Positions 1-8,243 of a stretch of DNA of 64,000 nt are shown piece after piece. The notes beneath the pieces are model-generated. The model worked only from the letters and a program-made list of their open reading frames with translations, made no database searches and was not told where the DNA came from. The position numbers and the translations under genes are program-made. How positions within the stretch are numbered: the stretch's first letter is position 1; every line of letters starts with the position of its first letter. The stretch is from an uncultured Tenacibaculum sp. (GTDB lineage: Bacteria > Bacteroidota > Bacteroidia > Flavobacteriales > Flavobacteriaceae). The stretch covers positions 124,001 to 188,000 of the forward strand of contig NZ_CANNBW010000002.1 in assembly GCF_947502995.1 (NCBI RefSeq). Direction: 5' to 3'.

Positions 1-810
1 TTTATAGGGCATCGTGAAATAATGTTTGATGATATTACAGCAACAACCTTAAAAAATTATGCTTCACATTGCAGTTCTAAATTAGGCAACAATAACACAA
101 CTATAAATTATGCGTTTAGAATCTTAAATTTAATGTTTAGAGAAGCCATAAGCGAAGATTTAATATCTAATGAACTTGCACCTTTTACAAAGTTTAAAGT
201 AAAGAAAAACAAGACTACAAAGCGTTATTTAAACGAAGAGCAGTTTGAAGCTTTTATGAATTTAGAAGTGCCACAAGAACATAAAGCACAAGTTATCAAA
301 GATATGTTTATCTTTTCTGTTTTTTCTGGTGGGTTGCGTTTTGGCGATGTTATCGAATTGCAATGGAAAAACTACGATAGCAAAAATAATAGAATCACAA
401 AAACGATAAGAAAAACCAAAAGACAGCACAGTATAAAAATAGGTCAAAAAGCGGTTGGTATTTTAGAGAAATACAAAACCCAAGACCAAAAGCAAAATGA
501 TATAATTTTTCCATTTGCAAAAGTTGACGAGTTATATTTTAAAGATAGAGAACATAGAAGTTTAATAACCAATAGGGCAATTTCGTTAAGTAATATGTAT
601 TTAAGTAGAATAGGTAAAGAATTAGAATTACCGTTTAATTTATCTTTCCATATAAGCCGCCATACATTTGCTACTAGAGCATTAAACAATGGTATGCGTA
701 TAGAACACGTTTCTAAATTAATGGATCATTCCGATATTGGTATTACGCAAGTATATGCAAAAATAATAGGTAGTGAATTAGATAACGCAGTAGATAAATA
801 CATCAATTAG
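1..810 (+). CDS. Tyrosine recombinase (integrase), 5' end outside window
   Basis: The frame is open from base 1, so the N-terminus lies outside the window; the ATG at 22 is internal. What remains is the end of a SAM-like core-binding domain and a complete catalytic domain. Counting from the ATG at 22, the catalytic set is R106 (in SGGLRFGD), H210-x-x-R213 (HISRHTFATRA), H236 (MDHSDIG) and nucleophile Y245 (QVYAKI). It is followed 3 bp later by an unknown gene and then by excisionase-like and replication-like genes, as in Bacteroidota integrative elements. It most likely integrates or excises the element carrying the restriction operon. I see no integron-type extra helix in the visible part, but the missing N-terminus limits this. 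Confidence 0.9.
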   Translation, partial: FIGHREIMFDDITATTLKNYASHCSSKLGNNNTTINYAFRILNLMFREAISEDLISNELAPFTKFKVKKNKTTKRYLNEEQFEAFMNLEVPQEHKAQVIKDMFIFSVFSGGLRFGDVIELQWKNYDSKNNRITKTIRKTKRQHSIKIGQKAVGILEKYKTQDQKQNDIIFPFAKVDELYFKDREHRSLITNRAISLSNMYLSRIGKELELPFNLSFHISRHTFATRALNNGMRIEHVSKLMDHSDIGITQVYAKIIGSELDNAVDKYIN

Positions 811-813
811 AAT

Positions 814-2862
814 ATGATTAATAAACCAATCAATACTATTTTAAAAGCTCAATTTGATACCATTCATTCTCAGGCAGTACAAAAAGCAGAAGAAGATTTT
901 AAAACTAACGTTTTAAATAAGATTAAGAATCTGGAACACTTTGAAAAATTTAAGTTTCTTATAGCTGAAGAGAATAGAATTAAGAATTTAATAGATAAAA
1001 ATAAACACCCATACTATATAAAAAATCATAGTTCGGTGGATTGGTTGCTTTCACAATTTTCAAGTAGACATTTTTTATTGAATGTAGATGAATTTGCAGA
1101 ATTAAAAGAAGCTGTTTATTTAGGTAAGATAAACTACTTAACACATCAAAGAGTTAGTGATTTAAAAAAGCAAATACCAAAATTTACTTATAATGATTTT
1201 TTATCTGGTAAGGGATGTAAATATCTGATTACGTTTGATAACCAGTATAATATAGAAAAAGAGGATTATTATAAAATGGTTACTTGGCAATCTGATAAGC
1301 TTATAAAAGTAGTTTCTTATGAGGTTGAATTATTAGTGAAAAATCATCAAGAATATTGTTCTAACATAGATGAGCCTTTAGAGTTTCTTAATCAGCAGAT
1401 TCAAATACTTGAAGAAGATTTAATAGAATCTTTAAATGATGCTAAAGAAATAAAACGAATACTATCTAAACTTTTTGCTTTTAAAGGTTTTGATGTAGAT
1501 AGTTTTAACGATGAATTGTTATTATATAATTACCCATCTTTTTTTAACGACAGAATAGAGTTTAGACGCTTAAACCCATCATCAATAGGTAAAGTGTTAA
1601 CTAAGTTGTCAAGTGAGCCTAAAATGCTATTTAGTAATGAATATATGGTGTTTTACACGCTTGATGTCTTTTTATCTTGGTTAAAAGATATAGTTAAAGG
1701 CAAATCTATTCAAGCACCTTTTAAATATCCTATTTGGGAAGATTTGTTAAATCAAAAAATTAAGGAAGCAGAAAATGAACTTCAACCTAAAATTGATGAG
1801 ATACAAGACTTTGTATTTAATTCGACAAAAAGTAAAAAAGAGATTCGTAACTATTTAAGAAATGAATTTGAAAAGCAGATAGATAAATATAATACTATTG
1901 AAGAAAAGCAAATTTTTTATCTATTAAGGGATGAAAATAAAAATCCGCTTATATCAGATTTTAAGATTAATGCATTATTTAATAATGAAGAACAAGAATA
2001 TTTAAAGAACTTAAAAGAAGCATACATTTTACAAAATATTAGTTGGCATATTTCATTGACTTTTAATGAAGTTTTTGATTCTAAAACTATATACTTCAAA
2101 AAGGATACTGGTTCACATTTAATGATTTTATCATTAACTCAAGATATGGTATTGGATAAAGAATTATCAATTGAATTAGATGAAGCAATGGATTCTTTTT
2201 TTAAAGAAATGTATACCACTTCATTGCCATTAGATATTCATTTTTATAATCACCGTGAGAAGTATAGTCGAATATTTGAGAAAAGTATAACACGATTACA
2301 GGGTGTTTTAGATAATGCAGAACCTAATAATAAGGTGTTATATATACAAAGCCGATTAAAAGAGTTAAGACATAGAGAGTTAAAGTTTAGAAGCTTTTTA
2401 GGCAGAAAAAAGGATTTTAAAGACAAAGAAGATAAATACCCAAATCTATTTAAAGAGTTTTTGTCTATTGAAGCCGAATTTATAAAAGAAACAGTACAAA
2501 TTAGTCCTATTACTTTATTAACTAATCATACAGAACCTTTATTGTTAGAAAAAGAAACGGATAGTTTTAAAACATTTGTAACTCAAGAGAAGCAAGATTA
2601 TATTTTAAAAATACTTGAAGATTTAGCAATTACAAAAGATGGAGTATATAATTTAGGTGACAGAAGCAAAGGAACGGTAAGAGGTGTAATTGAAGCGTTA
2701 AGAGAAGAGCATATCATTCCAAAATTGAGTTTAAAAAGATTATGTGATATAATCGCTAATCAAATTAATTTAGAATTAAAATCAAAATTAGATTGGTCAA
2801 ATACATCAGACGATTATCATAAAAAGGCAAAACAATACATAAAAAACAATCCACTTCATTAA
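814..2862 (+). CDS. Large helical protein of unknown function (mobile element)
   Basis: A 682-residue protein, rich in Lys and Glu and predicted mostly helical, with no signal peptide and no membrane segment. I do not recognise the long N-terminal part. The last 70 residues (around YNLGDRSKGTVRGVIEALRE, then LKSKLDWSNTSDDYHKKA) resemble the C-terminal tail I associate with proteins encoded next to integrases in Bacteroidota elements, but I cannot name a family. It starts 3 bp after the integrase stop, so the two are probably co-transcribed, which suggests a role in element mobility or its control. The function remains unassigned. Confidence 0.75.
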   Translation: MINKPINTILKAQFDTIHSQAVQKAEEDFKTNVLNKIKNLEHFEKFKFLIAEENRIKNLIDKNKHPYYIKNHSSVDWLLSQFSSRHFLLNVDEFAELKEAVYLGKINYLTHQRVSDLKKQIPKFTYNDFLSGKGCKYLITFDNQYNIEKEDYYKMVTWQSDKLIKVVSYEVELLVKNHQEYCSNIDEPLEFLNQQIQILEEDLIESLNDAKEIKRILSKLFAFKGFDVDSFNDELLLYNYPSFFNDRIEFRRLNPSSIGKVLTKLSSEPKMLFSNEYMVFYTLDVFLSWLKDIVKGKSIQAPFKYPIWEDLLNQKIKEAENELQPKIDEIQDFVFNSTKSKKEIRNYLRNEFEKQIDKYNTIEEKQIFYLLRDENKNPLISDFKINALFNNEEQEYLKNLKEAYILQNISWHISLTFNEVFDSKTIYFKKDTGSHLMILSLTQDMVLDKELSIELDEAMDSFFKEMYTTSLPLDIHFYNHREKYSRIFEKSITRLQGVLDNAEPNNKVLYIQSRLKELRHRELKFRSFLGRKKDFKDKEDKYPNLFKEFLSIEAEFIKETVQISPITLLTNHTEPLLLEKETDSFKTFVTQEKQDYILKILEDLAITKDGVYNLGDRSKGTVRGVIEALREEHIIPKLSLKRLCDIIANQINLELKSKLDWSNTSDDYHKKAKQYIKNNPLH

Positions 2863-2877
2863 AATACAGCTAATAAA

Positions 2878-2908
2878 AGGTCTTATAAGGTCAGCCTTAT
2901 AAGTACCT
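2878..2908. repeat. Palindrome between the unknown gene and the HTH gene
   Basis: AGGTCTTATAAGG and CCTTATAAGTACCT form a 13-bp stem with one extra T and a TCAG loop. No T-run follows, so it is not a standard terminator. A few bases on, GTTAC and GTAAC (about 2935-2947) form a second small inverted repeat. Either could be an operator for the HTH protein at 2964 or a processing or recombination site of the element. Confidence 0.5.
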
Positions 2909-2963
2909 ATCCAGAGCTTAATATTTGTTACAGAAATAATTAGTAACATTAAAAATTAAGTAA

Positions 2964-3248
2964 ATGGAAGCAGTAATTTTAAGCACCCAACAGTACAATG
3001 ATTTAGTTAGTCGTTTAGATGATTTAAACAGACAATTAGAGGAAAAACAAAAGAAACCTCAAGACACATTTTTAGACAATCAAGAGTTTTTATTATTAAT
3101 GAATATTAGTAAAAGAACTGCTCAAACTTGGAGAGACGAAGGTGTGATATCATTCTCGCAGATAGGTTCTAAAATATATTATCGAATGAGTGATGTTCAA
3201 AAGCTTTTAGATAATAATTATAGAAAAGCCTTTAAAAATAAAAGGTAG
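2964..3248 (+). CDS. Helix-turn-helix protein, excisionase-like
   Basis: A 94-residue protein. The first 35 residues form a coiled-coil-like helix (SRLDDLNRQLEEKQ). Residues 40-85 are a MerR/excisionase-type winged helix-turn-helix with the typical order 'hxxLL.IS.RTAQTWRDEGVISF..IGSKIYYR..DVQKLL'. Such proteins are the usual DNA-binding partner of tyrosine recombinases in Bacteroidota elements, where they act as excisionase or regulator. It lies just downstream of a palindrome (2878-2908) and 5 bp upstream of the replication-like gene. The HTH call is firm; the excisionase role is inferred from position. Confidence 0.75.
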   Translation: MEAVILSTQQYNDLVSRLDDLNRQLEEKQKKPQDTFLDNQEFLLLMNISKRTAQTWRDEGVISFSQIGSKIYYRMSDVQKLLDNNYRKAFKNKR

Positions 3249-3253
3249 TCGTT

Positions 3254-4147
3254 TTGTACGATACGCTTAAAATAAAGCATCAAGTAATACAATTACCTAA
3301 AGAAGTTATAGAACAACAAGAAAACCCATTTTTTTGGAAAGGCTTAAAATGGACACCTATTTTCAATAAAAAAACAAATCAAGTTAAAGCTTATGAAACC
3401 ACAGTAAATAACTTAAAACTTGAATTAAAAGGAAATATAATCTCTTGTAATAACTCATTGCAAAAATGGTATATAGGTAATAATTACGAGTTGTTTACCT
3501 ATTCAAAAGTCGTTGAAGCATTAAAGAAATTAGATAGTGTTTTACCGTTCAATGTATATAACGCTAATATTCATTATGTAGCAGTAGGCACAGTTGTAGA
3601 AGAAGAAGCAAAACCAATCCTAAATACTTGGTTAAGTCTGAATGGTAAAACACCAATAACAATGTTGGGTGCTAATAAAGAATACGGTAAAAAATTCTAT
3701 CTTACAGATTATAACGTTAAAGGCTATGATAAAACGTTTGAAGTAAAAACACACGAACGTATAATAATAGGGAAACCAATATTTAGATTCGAGTTAGAAA
3801 TATATACACGTAATTTAAACAAGCGTAAAAACCCTATTGGTATTTATACCGTTAAAGATTTAATAGATAAAAAGAAATATAAAATGTTAGCAGATGAGTT
3901 AATGAGTAAGTACGATAAAATAGAAAAGCAACAAACTATTCCATTATCACAGCTTACTAACAAGGAAAAAGAGGTTTTAGCGTTATTTCAAAATCAAGAG
4001 ATATTAAAACAATATAAAATAGACCATTCTGAAACATTTAGCAATCGTAGAAAGGTGTATAATAGAATCAAAAAGTTATCAAACAATAAGTATCTAATAC
4101 ACATAAATGAGCGATTAAAAATGAGTCTAAAATACACGCTATTTTAG
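3254..4147 (+). CDS. Possible phage/plasmid-type replication initiation protein
   Basis: A 297-residue protein starting at TTG (3254), 5 bp after the HTH gene; no ATG fits the conserved-looking start 'MYDTLKIKHQVIQLP'. That opening, a middle region with charged beta strands (around residues 100-200, ending FRFELEIYTRNLNKR) and a helical C-terminus are reminiscent of gene II/X-type replication proteins found on Bacteroidota elements. I could not place rolling-circle catalytic motifs with certainty. The alternative is an unrelated element protein. Confidence 0.4.
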   Translation: MYDTLKIKHQVIQLPKEVIEQQENPFFWKGLKWTPIFNKKTNQVKAYETTVNNLKLELKGNIISCNNSLQKWYIGNNYELFTYSKVVEALKKLDSVLPFNVYNANIHYVAVGTVVEEEAKPILNTWLSLNGKTPITMLGANKEYGKKFYLTDYNVKGYDKTFEVKTHERIIIGKPIFRFELEIYTRNLNKRKNPIGIYTVKDLIDKKKYKMLADELMSKYDKIEKQQTIPLSQLTNKEKEVLALFQNQEILKQYKIDHSETFSNRRKVYNRIKKLSNNKYLIHINERLKMSLKYTLF

Positions 4148-4285
4148 TACTTGTAATATAACATGAAAATGGGGTATAAAGTAAATGTAGTAAATCGTAT
4201 TATTAAGTCAGATTAATATTATATTTTTAACCTTTAGATTTAGATAAAAACTTTACTTAAGTCATTAGTATTGTAATAAAACATC
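4145..4285 (+). promoter_or_regulatory. AT-rich leader of the hsd operon with near-direct repeats
   Basis: Two near-identical 19-20 bp copies, TAGTACTTGTAATATAACAT (from 4146) and TAGTATTGTAATAAAACAT (from 4267), bracket the non-coding stretch before hsdM. The interval also holds AAAGTAAA and TTTACTT as a loose inverted pair. No exact TAnnTTTG promoter was found. The repeats could be operator sites or a duplication left by recombination. Confidence 0.3.
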
Positions 4286-4295
4286 ATAAAAATAA

Positions 4296-5846
4296 ATGAC
4301 AAGCATAGACCAAAGAACACAATTACAAAATCAAATATGGAAAATAGCCAACGATGTACGTGGCTCTGTTGATGGATGGGATTTTAAACACTTCGTTTTA
4401 GGTACATTATTTTATCGCTTTATTAGTGAGAATTTCACAGATTATATTGAAGCTGGTGATGATAGTATAAATTATGCAAGTTTACCAGATAGTGTTATTA
4501 CACCTGAAATTAAAGATGATGCTATTAAAACAAAAGGTTATTTTATTTATCCGAGTCAGTTATTTGTTAATGTGGTTAAAAATGCTGATGATAACGAAAA
4601 CCTAAACACAGACCTAGCAGCAATATTTAAATCTATTGAGAGTTCTGCGAATGGGTATCCATCAGAAGAGGACATAAAAGGCTTATTTGCCGATTTTGAT
4701 ACAACGAGTAATCGATTAGGAAATACAGTAGGTGATAAAAATAGCAGATTATCTGCTGTTTTAAAAGGTGTTGATGGTTTAAAGCTAGAAGGTGACTTTA
4801 AAGATAGTAATATTGATTTTTTTGGTGATGCCTATGAATTTCTGATTCATAATTATGCAGCCAATGCAGGTAAATCTGGTGGTGAATTTTTTACACCTAC
4901 CAACGTATCGAAACTCATTGCGCAATTGGCAATGCATAAGCAAGATAAAATCAATAAAATATATGACCCCGCTGTGGGTTCTGGTTCATTACTCTTACAA
5001 GCTAAAAAACATTTTGATAATCATATTATAGAAGAAGGTTTCTTTGGTCAAGAAATAAACCACACTACCTACAACTTGGCGCGTATGAACATGTTTTTAC
5101 ACAATGTAAACTACGATAAGTTTCATATCGTGTTGGGTAACACCTTAATGAATCCAAAATTAGGAGATGATAAACCATTTGATGCCATTGTATCTAATCC
5201 ACCCTATTCTATAAAATGGAAAGGTAGCGACGACCCTACGTTAATTAATGACGACCGTTTTGCACCTGCAGGAGTATTAGCTCCAAAATCGAAAGCAGAT
5301 TTTGCATTTGTATTGCATTCATTGAGCTATTTATCAAGCAAAGGTAGAGCTGCATTGGTCTGTTTCCCTGGTATTTTTTATCGTGGTGGTGCAGAACAGA
5401 AAATTAGAAAGTACTTGGTAGATAACAACTATGTAGAAACCATTATCAATTTAGCACCTAATTTATTTTATGGTACTTCTATCGCAGTAACATTATTAGT
5501 ACTTTCTAAAAGTAAAAGAGATACCAAAACACAGTTTATTGATGCAAGTGGTGAAGACTTCTTTAAAAAAGTAACTAACAATAATGAAATGACAGATGCT
5601 CACATTGAAAAAGTGATGCAATTGTTTGATAGTAAGGAAGATGTTAAACACATAGCAAAATCTGTAGACAATAGTATAATTGCCAAAAACGATTACAACC
5701 TTTCTGTTAGTTCTTATGTAGAAGCTAAAGATACACGCGAAAAAATTGATATTAAAGAACTTAATAAAGAAGTTGCTATCACGGTTAAAAAAATAGACAA
5801 ACTACGTGCTGATATTGATAATATTGTAAAAGAAATTGAAGTATGA
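4296..5846 (+). CDS. hsdM: Type I restriction-modification system, methyltransferase subunit
   Basis: A 516-residue N6-adenine DNA methyltransferase subunit. An N-terminal HsdM helical domain (residues 1-150) precedes the AdoMet fold, with motif [10 protein letters not shown] (224-232) and catalytic motif IV NPPY (301-304). The C-terminal helices (about 470-516, [20 protein letters not shown]) fit the part that contacts HsdS. It is the first gene of an operon with hsdS (4-bp overlap at ATGA), prrC and hsdR. With HsdS it methylates the host recognition sites. Length and motifs look intact. Confidence 0.97.
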   Translation: MTSIDQRTQLQNQIWKIANDVRGSVDGWDFKHFVLGTLFYRFISENFTDYIEAGDDSINYASLPDSVITPEIKDDAIKTKGYFIYPSQLFVNVVKNADDNENLNTDLAAIFKSIESSANGYPSEEDIKGLFADFDTTSNRLGNTVGDKNSRLSAVLKGVDGLKLEGDFKDSNIDFFGDAYEFLIHNYAANAGKSGGEFFTPTNVSKLIAQLAMHKQDKINKIYDPAVGSGSLLLQAKKHFDNHIIEEGFFGQEINHTTYNLARMNMFLHNVNYDKFHIVLGNTLMNPKLGDDKPFDAIVSNPPYSIKWKGSDDPTLINDDRFAPAGVLAPKSKADFAFVLHSLSYLSSKGRAALVCFPGIFYRGGAEQKIRKYLVDNNYVETIINLAPNLFYGTSIAVTLLVLSKSKRDTKTQFIDASGEDFFKKVTNNNEMTDAHIEKVMQLFDSKEDVKHIAKSVDNSIIAKNDYNLSVSSYVEAKDTREKIDIKELNKEVAITVKKIDKLRADIDNIVKEIEV

Positions 5847-7015
5847 GTAGGTTAGATAAATTATTGGAAGGGGTTGATGTTGAATGGAAAACTTTGGGTG
5901 ATAATGACTTTGTTGAGATAGCAAATTCTGGTAGGAAACCAGTTAAATCCTCTTTACGTATTCCTGGAAAAATACCTTATTATGGTGCTAATAATATTCA
6001 GGATTTTGTTGAAGGTTATACGCATGAAGGTACATATATTTTAATTGCAGAAGATGGTTCTGCAAGTTTAGAAAATTATTCTATTCAATGGGCGAACGAT
6101 AAATTTTGGGCAAATAATCATGTACACGTAATTCGAGGTGTTAATAGCCTTGATAGTCGCTTTTTGTTTCATTATTTAACAACGGTCAATTTCATACCAT
6201 TTTTATCAGGTGGAGGGAGAGCCAAATTGACCAAAGGTAAGATGACAACTATCCCAATCCCAATACCATGTTCTGATAACCCAGAGAAATCACTCAAAAT
6301 CCAAAAAGAAATTGTTCGTATTTTAGATACCTTTACAGAACTTACTACAGAACTTACTACAGAACTTACTGCACGTAAAAAACAATACGAGTATTATCGT
6401 GAGCAATTACTAACTTTTGATGAAACAGAAGTGGATTGGAAGACTTTGGGAGAGGTGGTTTTAAAAACCTCAAACATTAAATGGTTTGACACAAATAAAA
6501 CTTATAGATATATTGATTTATCCTCTGTTTGTCGAGATAAAAATATAATTACTGAAACAACAGAAATAACAAAAGAAAATGCTCCAAGTAGAGCTAAAAA
6601 AATAGTTCTACAGGATGATGTGATATTTGCTACAACTAGACCTGTTCAAATGAGACTTTGCTTAATAACTGAAGAATATTCTAATGATATTGCTAGCACT
6701 GGTTATTGTGTTTTGAGACCTAATAAAAAATCTGTCTTACCCAAATGGATTTTCTTTTGTGTTTCATCAAATCGTTTTAGAAACTATGTTGAAGAAAATC
6801 AAAGTGGTTCTGCGTATCCTGCTATTTCTGATGCTAAAGTAAAAGATTTTAAAATCCCAATTCCTTCTTTAGAAGAACAAGAGCGAATTGTAAACCTCCT
6901 TGATAAATTTGATGTATTAACTACATCCATCAGTGAAGGTTTACCAAAAGAAATAGAATTACGTAAAAAACAATACGAGTATTATAGAAACAAATTGCTA
7001 ACGTTTCCAGAATAA
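5843..7015 (+). CDS. hsdS: Type I restriction-modification system, specificity subunit
   Basis: A 390-residue subunit with two target-recognition domains (about residues 10-150 and 198-350), each followed by a conserved helical spacer. The two spacers end in nearly the same peptide ([15 protein letters not shown] and [15 protein letters not shown]). The central spacer carries three TELT units (165-176), the place where the type IC enzyme EcoR124 has TAEL repeats. The two target domains choose the half-sites and the spacer sets the distance between them. The start overlaps the hsdM stop. The recognition sequence cannot be read from the protein. Confidence 0.96.
   Translation: MSRLDKLLEGVDVEWKTLGDNDFVEIANSGRKPVKSSLRIPGKIPYYGANNIQDFVEGYTHEGTYILIAEDGSASLENYSIQWANDKFWANNHVHVIRGVNSLDSRFLFHYLTTVNFIPFLSGGGRAKLTKGKMTTIPIPIPCSDNPEKSLKIQKEIVRILDTFTELTTELTTELTARKKQYEYYREQLLTFDETEVDWKTLGEVVLKTSNIKWFDTNKTYRYIDLSSVCRDKNIITETTEITKENAPSRAKKIVLQDDVIFATTRPVQMRLCLITEEYSNDIASTGYCVLRPNKKSVLPKWIFFCVSSNRFRNYVEENQSGSAYPAISDAKVKDFKIPIPSLEEQERIVNLLDKFDVLTTSISEGLPKEIELRKKQYEYYRNKLLTFPE
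6335..6370 (+). repeat. Three 12-bp tandem repeats in hsdS
   Basis: ACAGAACTTACT is repeated three times without interruption and in frame, encoding [12 protein letters not shown] in the central spacer of HsdS. Perfect short repeats of this kind gain or lose units by slippage or recombination. Confidence 0.9.
6373..6397 (+). repeat. Direct repeat in hsdS (second copy 6961-6985)
   Basis: The 25-bp stretch that begins ACGTAAAAAACAATACGAGT recurs exactly at 6961-6985. It encodes the conserved RKKQYEYY helix after each target-recognition domain and is a natural site for recombination that swaps or deletes the second recognition domain. Confidence 0.85.
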
Positions 7016-7035
7016 AAAAAAGCTAGAAAAAGAAT

Positions 7036-8226
7036 ATGGGGCAATCATTAACAGAAATAGCACAAAAGCTAAAAGACAGTCAAAAAAAGGTACAGTTAAT
7101 CTACGCTTTTAACGGTACGGGTAAAACACGCCTATCACGTAAATTCAGATTGTTGGTAGATCCAAAAGTTTCTAACCAAGAACAGGAAGAGGAGCAAGAA
7201 TCAGGTATTAAAGTAATGTATTACAATGCATTTACAGAAGATTTATTTTATTGGGATAATGATTTAGATGCAGACACTAACCGTAAGTTGTTAATTCGTC
7301 CTAACAATTTTACAGATTTAGCACTAGGCTTTTTAAAAGACCAAGGATTAGATGATAATATCGTAAAAAACTTTCAACACTTTACTACAGATTCTATAAC
7401 ACCGCTATTCAATGAAGAGTATACAATACAAGATGAAAATGGTAAAAATATTGTTGTAAAAGCATATTCTGAAGTAACATTTTCTGTAGCTAGTGGTGAT
7501 GACCAAAGCCAGAATAATATTAAAATATCAAAAGGTGAAGAAAGTAATTTTATTTGGTGTGTTTATTATAGTTTAATTGAACAAGTAGTTGAGCTTTTAA
7601 ATATTCCAGAACCTGAAGATAGAGCAACCAATCAATTTGATGATGTAGAATATATATTTATTGATGACCCAATAAGTTCTTTAGATGAAAATCACTTAAT
7701 AGAATTAGCAGTTAATTTAGCTGAATTGATAAGGAAATCAAATGGCTTAAAATTTATAATTTCAACACATAATCCACTTTTTTATAATGTGCTTTACAAT
7801 GAGCTTGGTATTGCTAAGAAAAAGGGAGCTTTTTTGTTGAGTAAAAATGAAGATGGTACGTTTAATTTAGACCCTAAACATGGTGATTCTAACAAAAGCT
7901 TTTCATATCATCTGTATTTAAGAGACGTAATAAAAAATGCAATTGATAATAATGAAGTTTCTAAATTTCATTTTGTGTTGTTGCGTAATTTGTATGAAAA
8001 AACAGCCAACTTTCTAGGTTATAGTAAATGGTCTGAATTATTACCAAATGATAATAGAGAAGGATATGTAAGTCGTATTATGAATTTTTATAGTCATAGT
8101 ACGCTATCAAGTGAAGAAGTGAGAGAGCCAACACCACCTGAAAAAGAAATGGTTAATTATTTATTTAAATATTTATTAGATAATTCCAAATATTTACAAG
8201 AAGAGATAGAAATAGAACAAGCTTAA
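7036..8226 (+). CDS. prrC: Anticodon nuclease PrrC
   Basis: A 396-residue protein, the same length as E. coli PrrC, and I recognise the similarity along its whole length. The N-terminal ABC-type ATPase has Walker A ([10 protein letters not shown], 25-34), the signature ISKGEES (164-170), Walker B ([12 protein letters not shown], 206-217) and the switch His in STH (245). The C-terminal nuclease part keeps the family's catalytic triad: R317 and E321 (LLRNLYEKT) and H354 (FYSHST). In E. coli, PrrC is held silent by the type I enzyme and cleaves tRNA-Lys when phage T4 disables restriction. It sits between hsdS and hsdR, as in the prr locus. It should be functional by sequence; the tRNA target here is inferred from the family. 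Confidence 0.95.
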   Translation: MGQSLTEIAQKLKDSQKKVQLIYAFNGTGKTRLSRKFRLLVDPKVSNQEQEEEQESGIKVMYYNAFTEDLFYWDNDLDADTNRKLLIRPNNFTDLALGFLKDQGLDDNIVKNFQHFTTDSITPLFNEEYTIQDENGKNIVVKAYSEVTFSVASGDDQSQNNIKISKGEESNFIWCVYYSLIEQVVELLNIPEPEDRATNQFDDVEYIFIDDPISSLDENHLIELAVNLAELIRKSNGLKFIISTHNPLFYNVLYNELGIAKKKGAFLLSKNEDGTFNLDPKHGDSNKSFSYHLYLRDVIKNAIDNNEVSKFHFVLLRNLYEKTANFLGYSKWSELLPNDNREGYVSRIMNFYSHSTLSSEEVREPTPPEKEMVNYLFKYLLDNSKYLQEEIEIEQA

Positions 8227-8243
8227 ACAATAGTTGTAGTCCA

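Noticed and set aside
1..810. The tyrosine recombinase as the integron integrase of the array
   Set aside because: It lies 16 kb beyond the distal end of the array, faces away from it, is linked to excisionase-like and Rep-like genes, and shows no integron-specific insertion in the part that can be seen.
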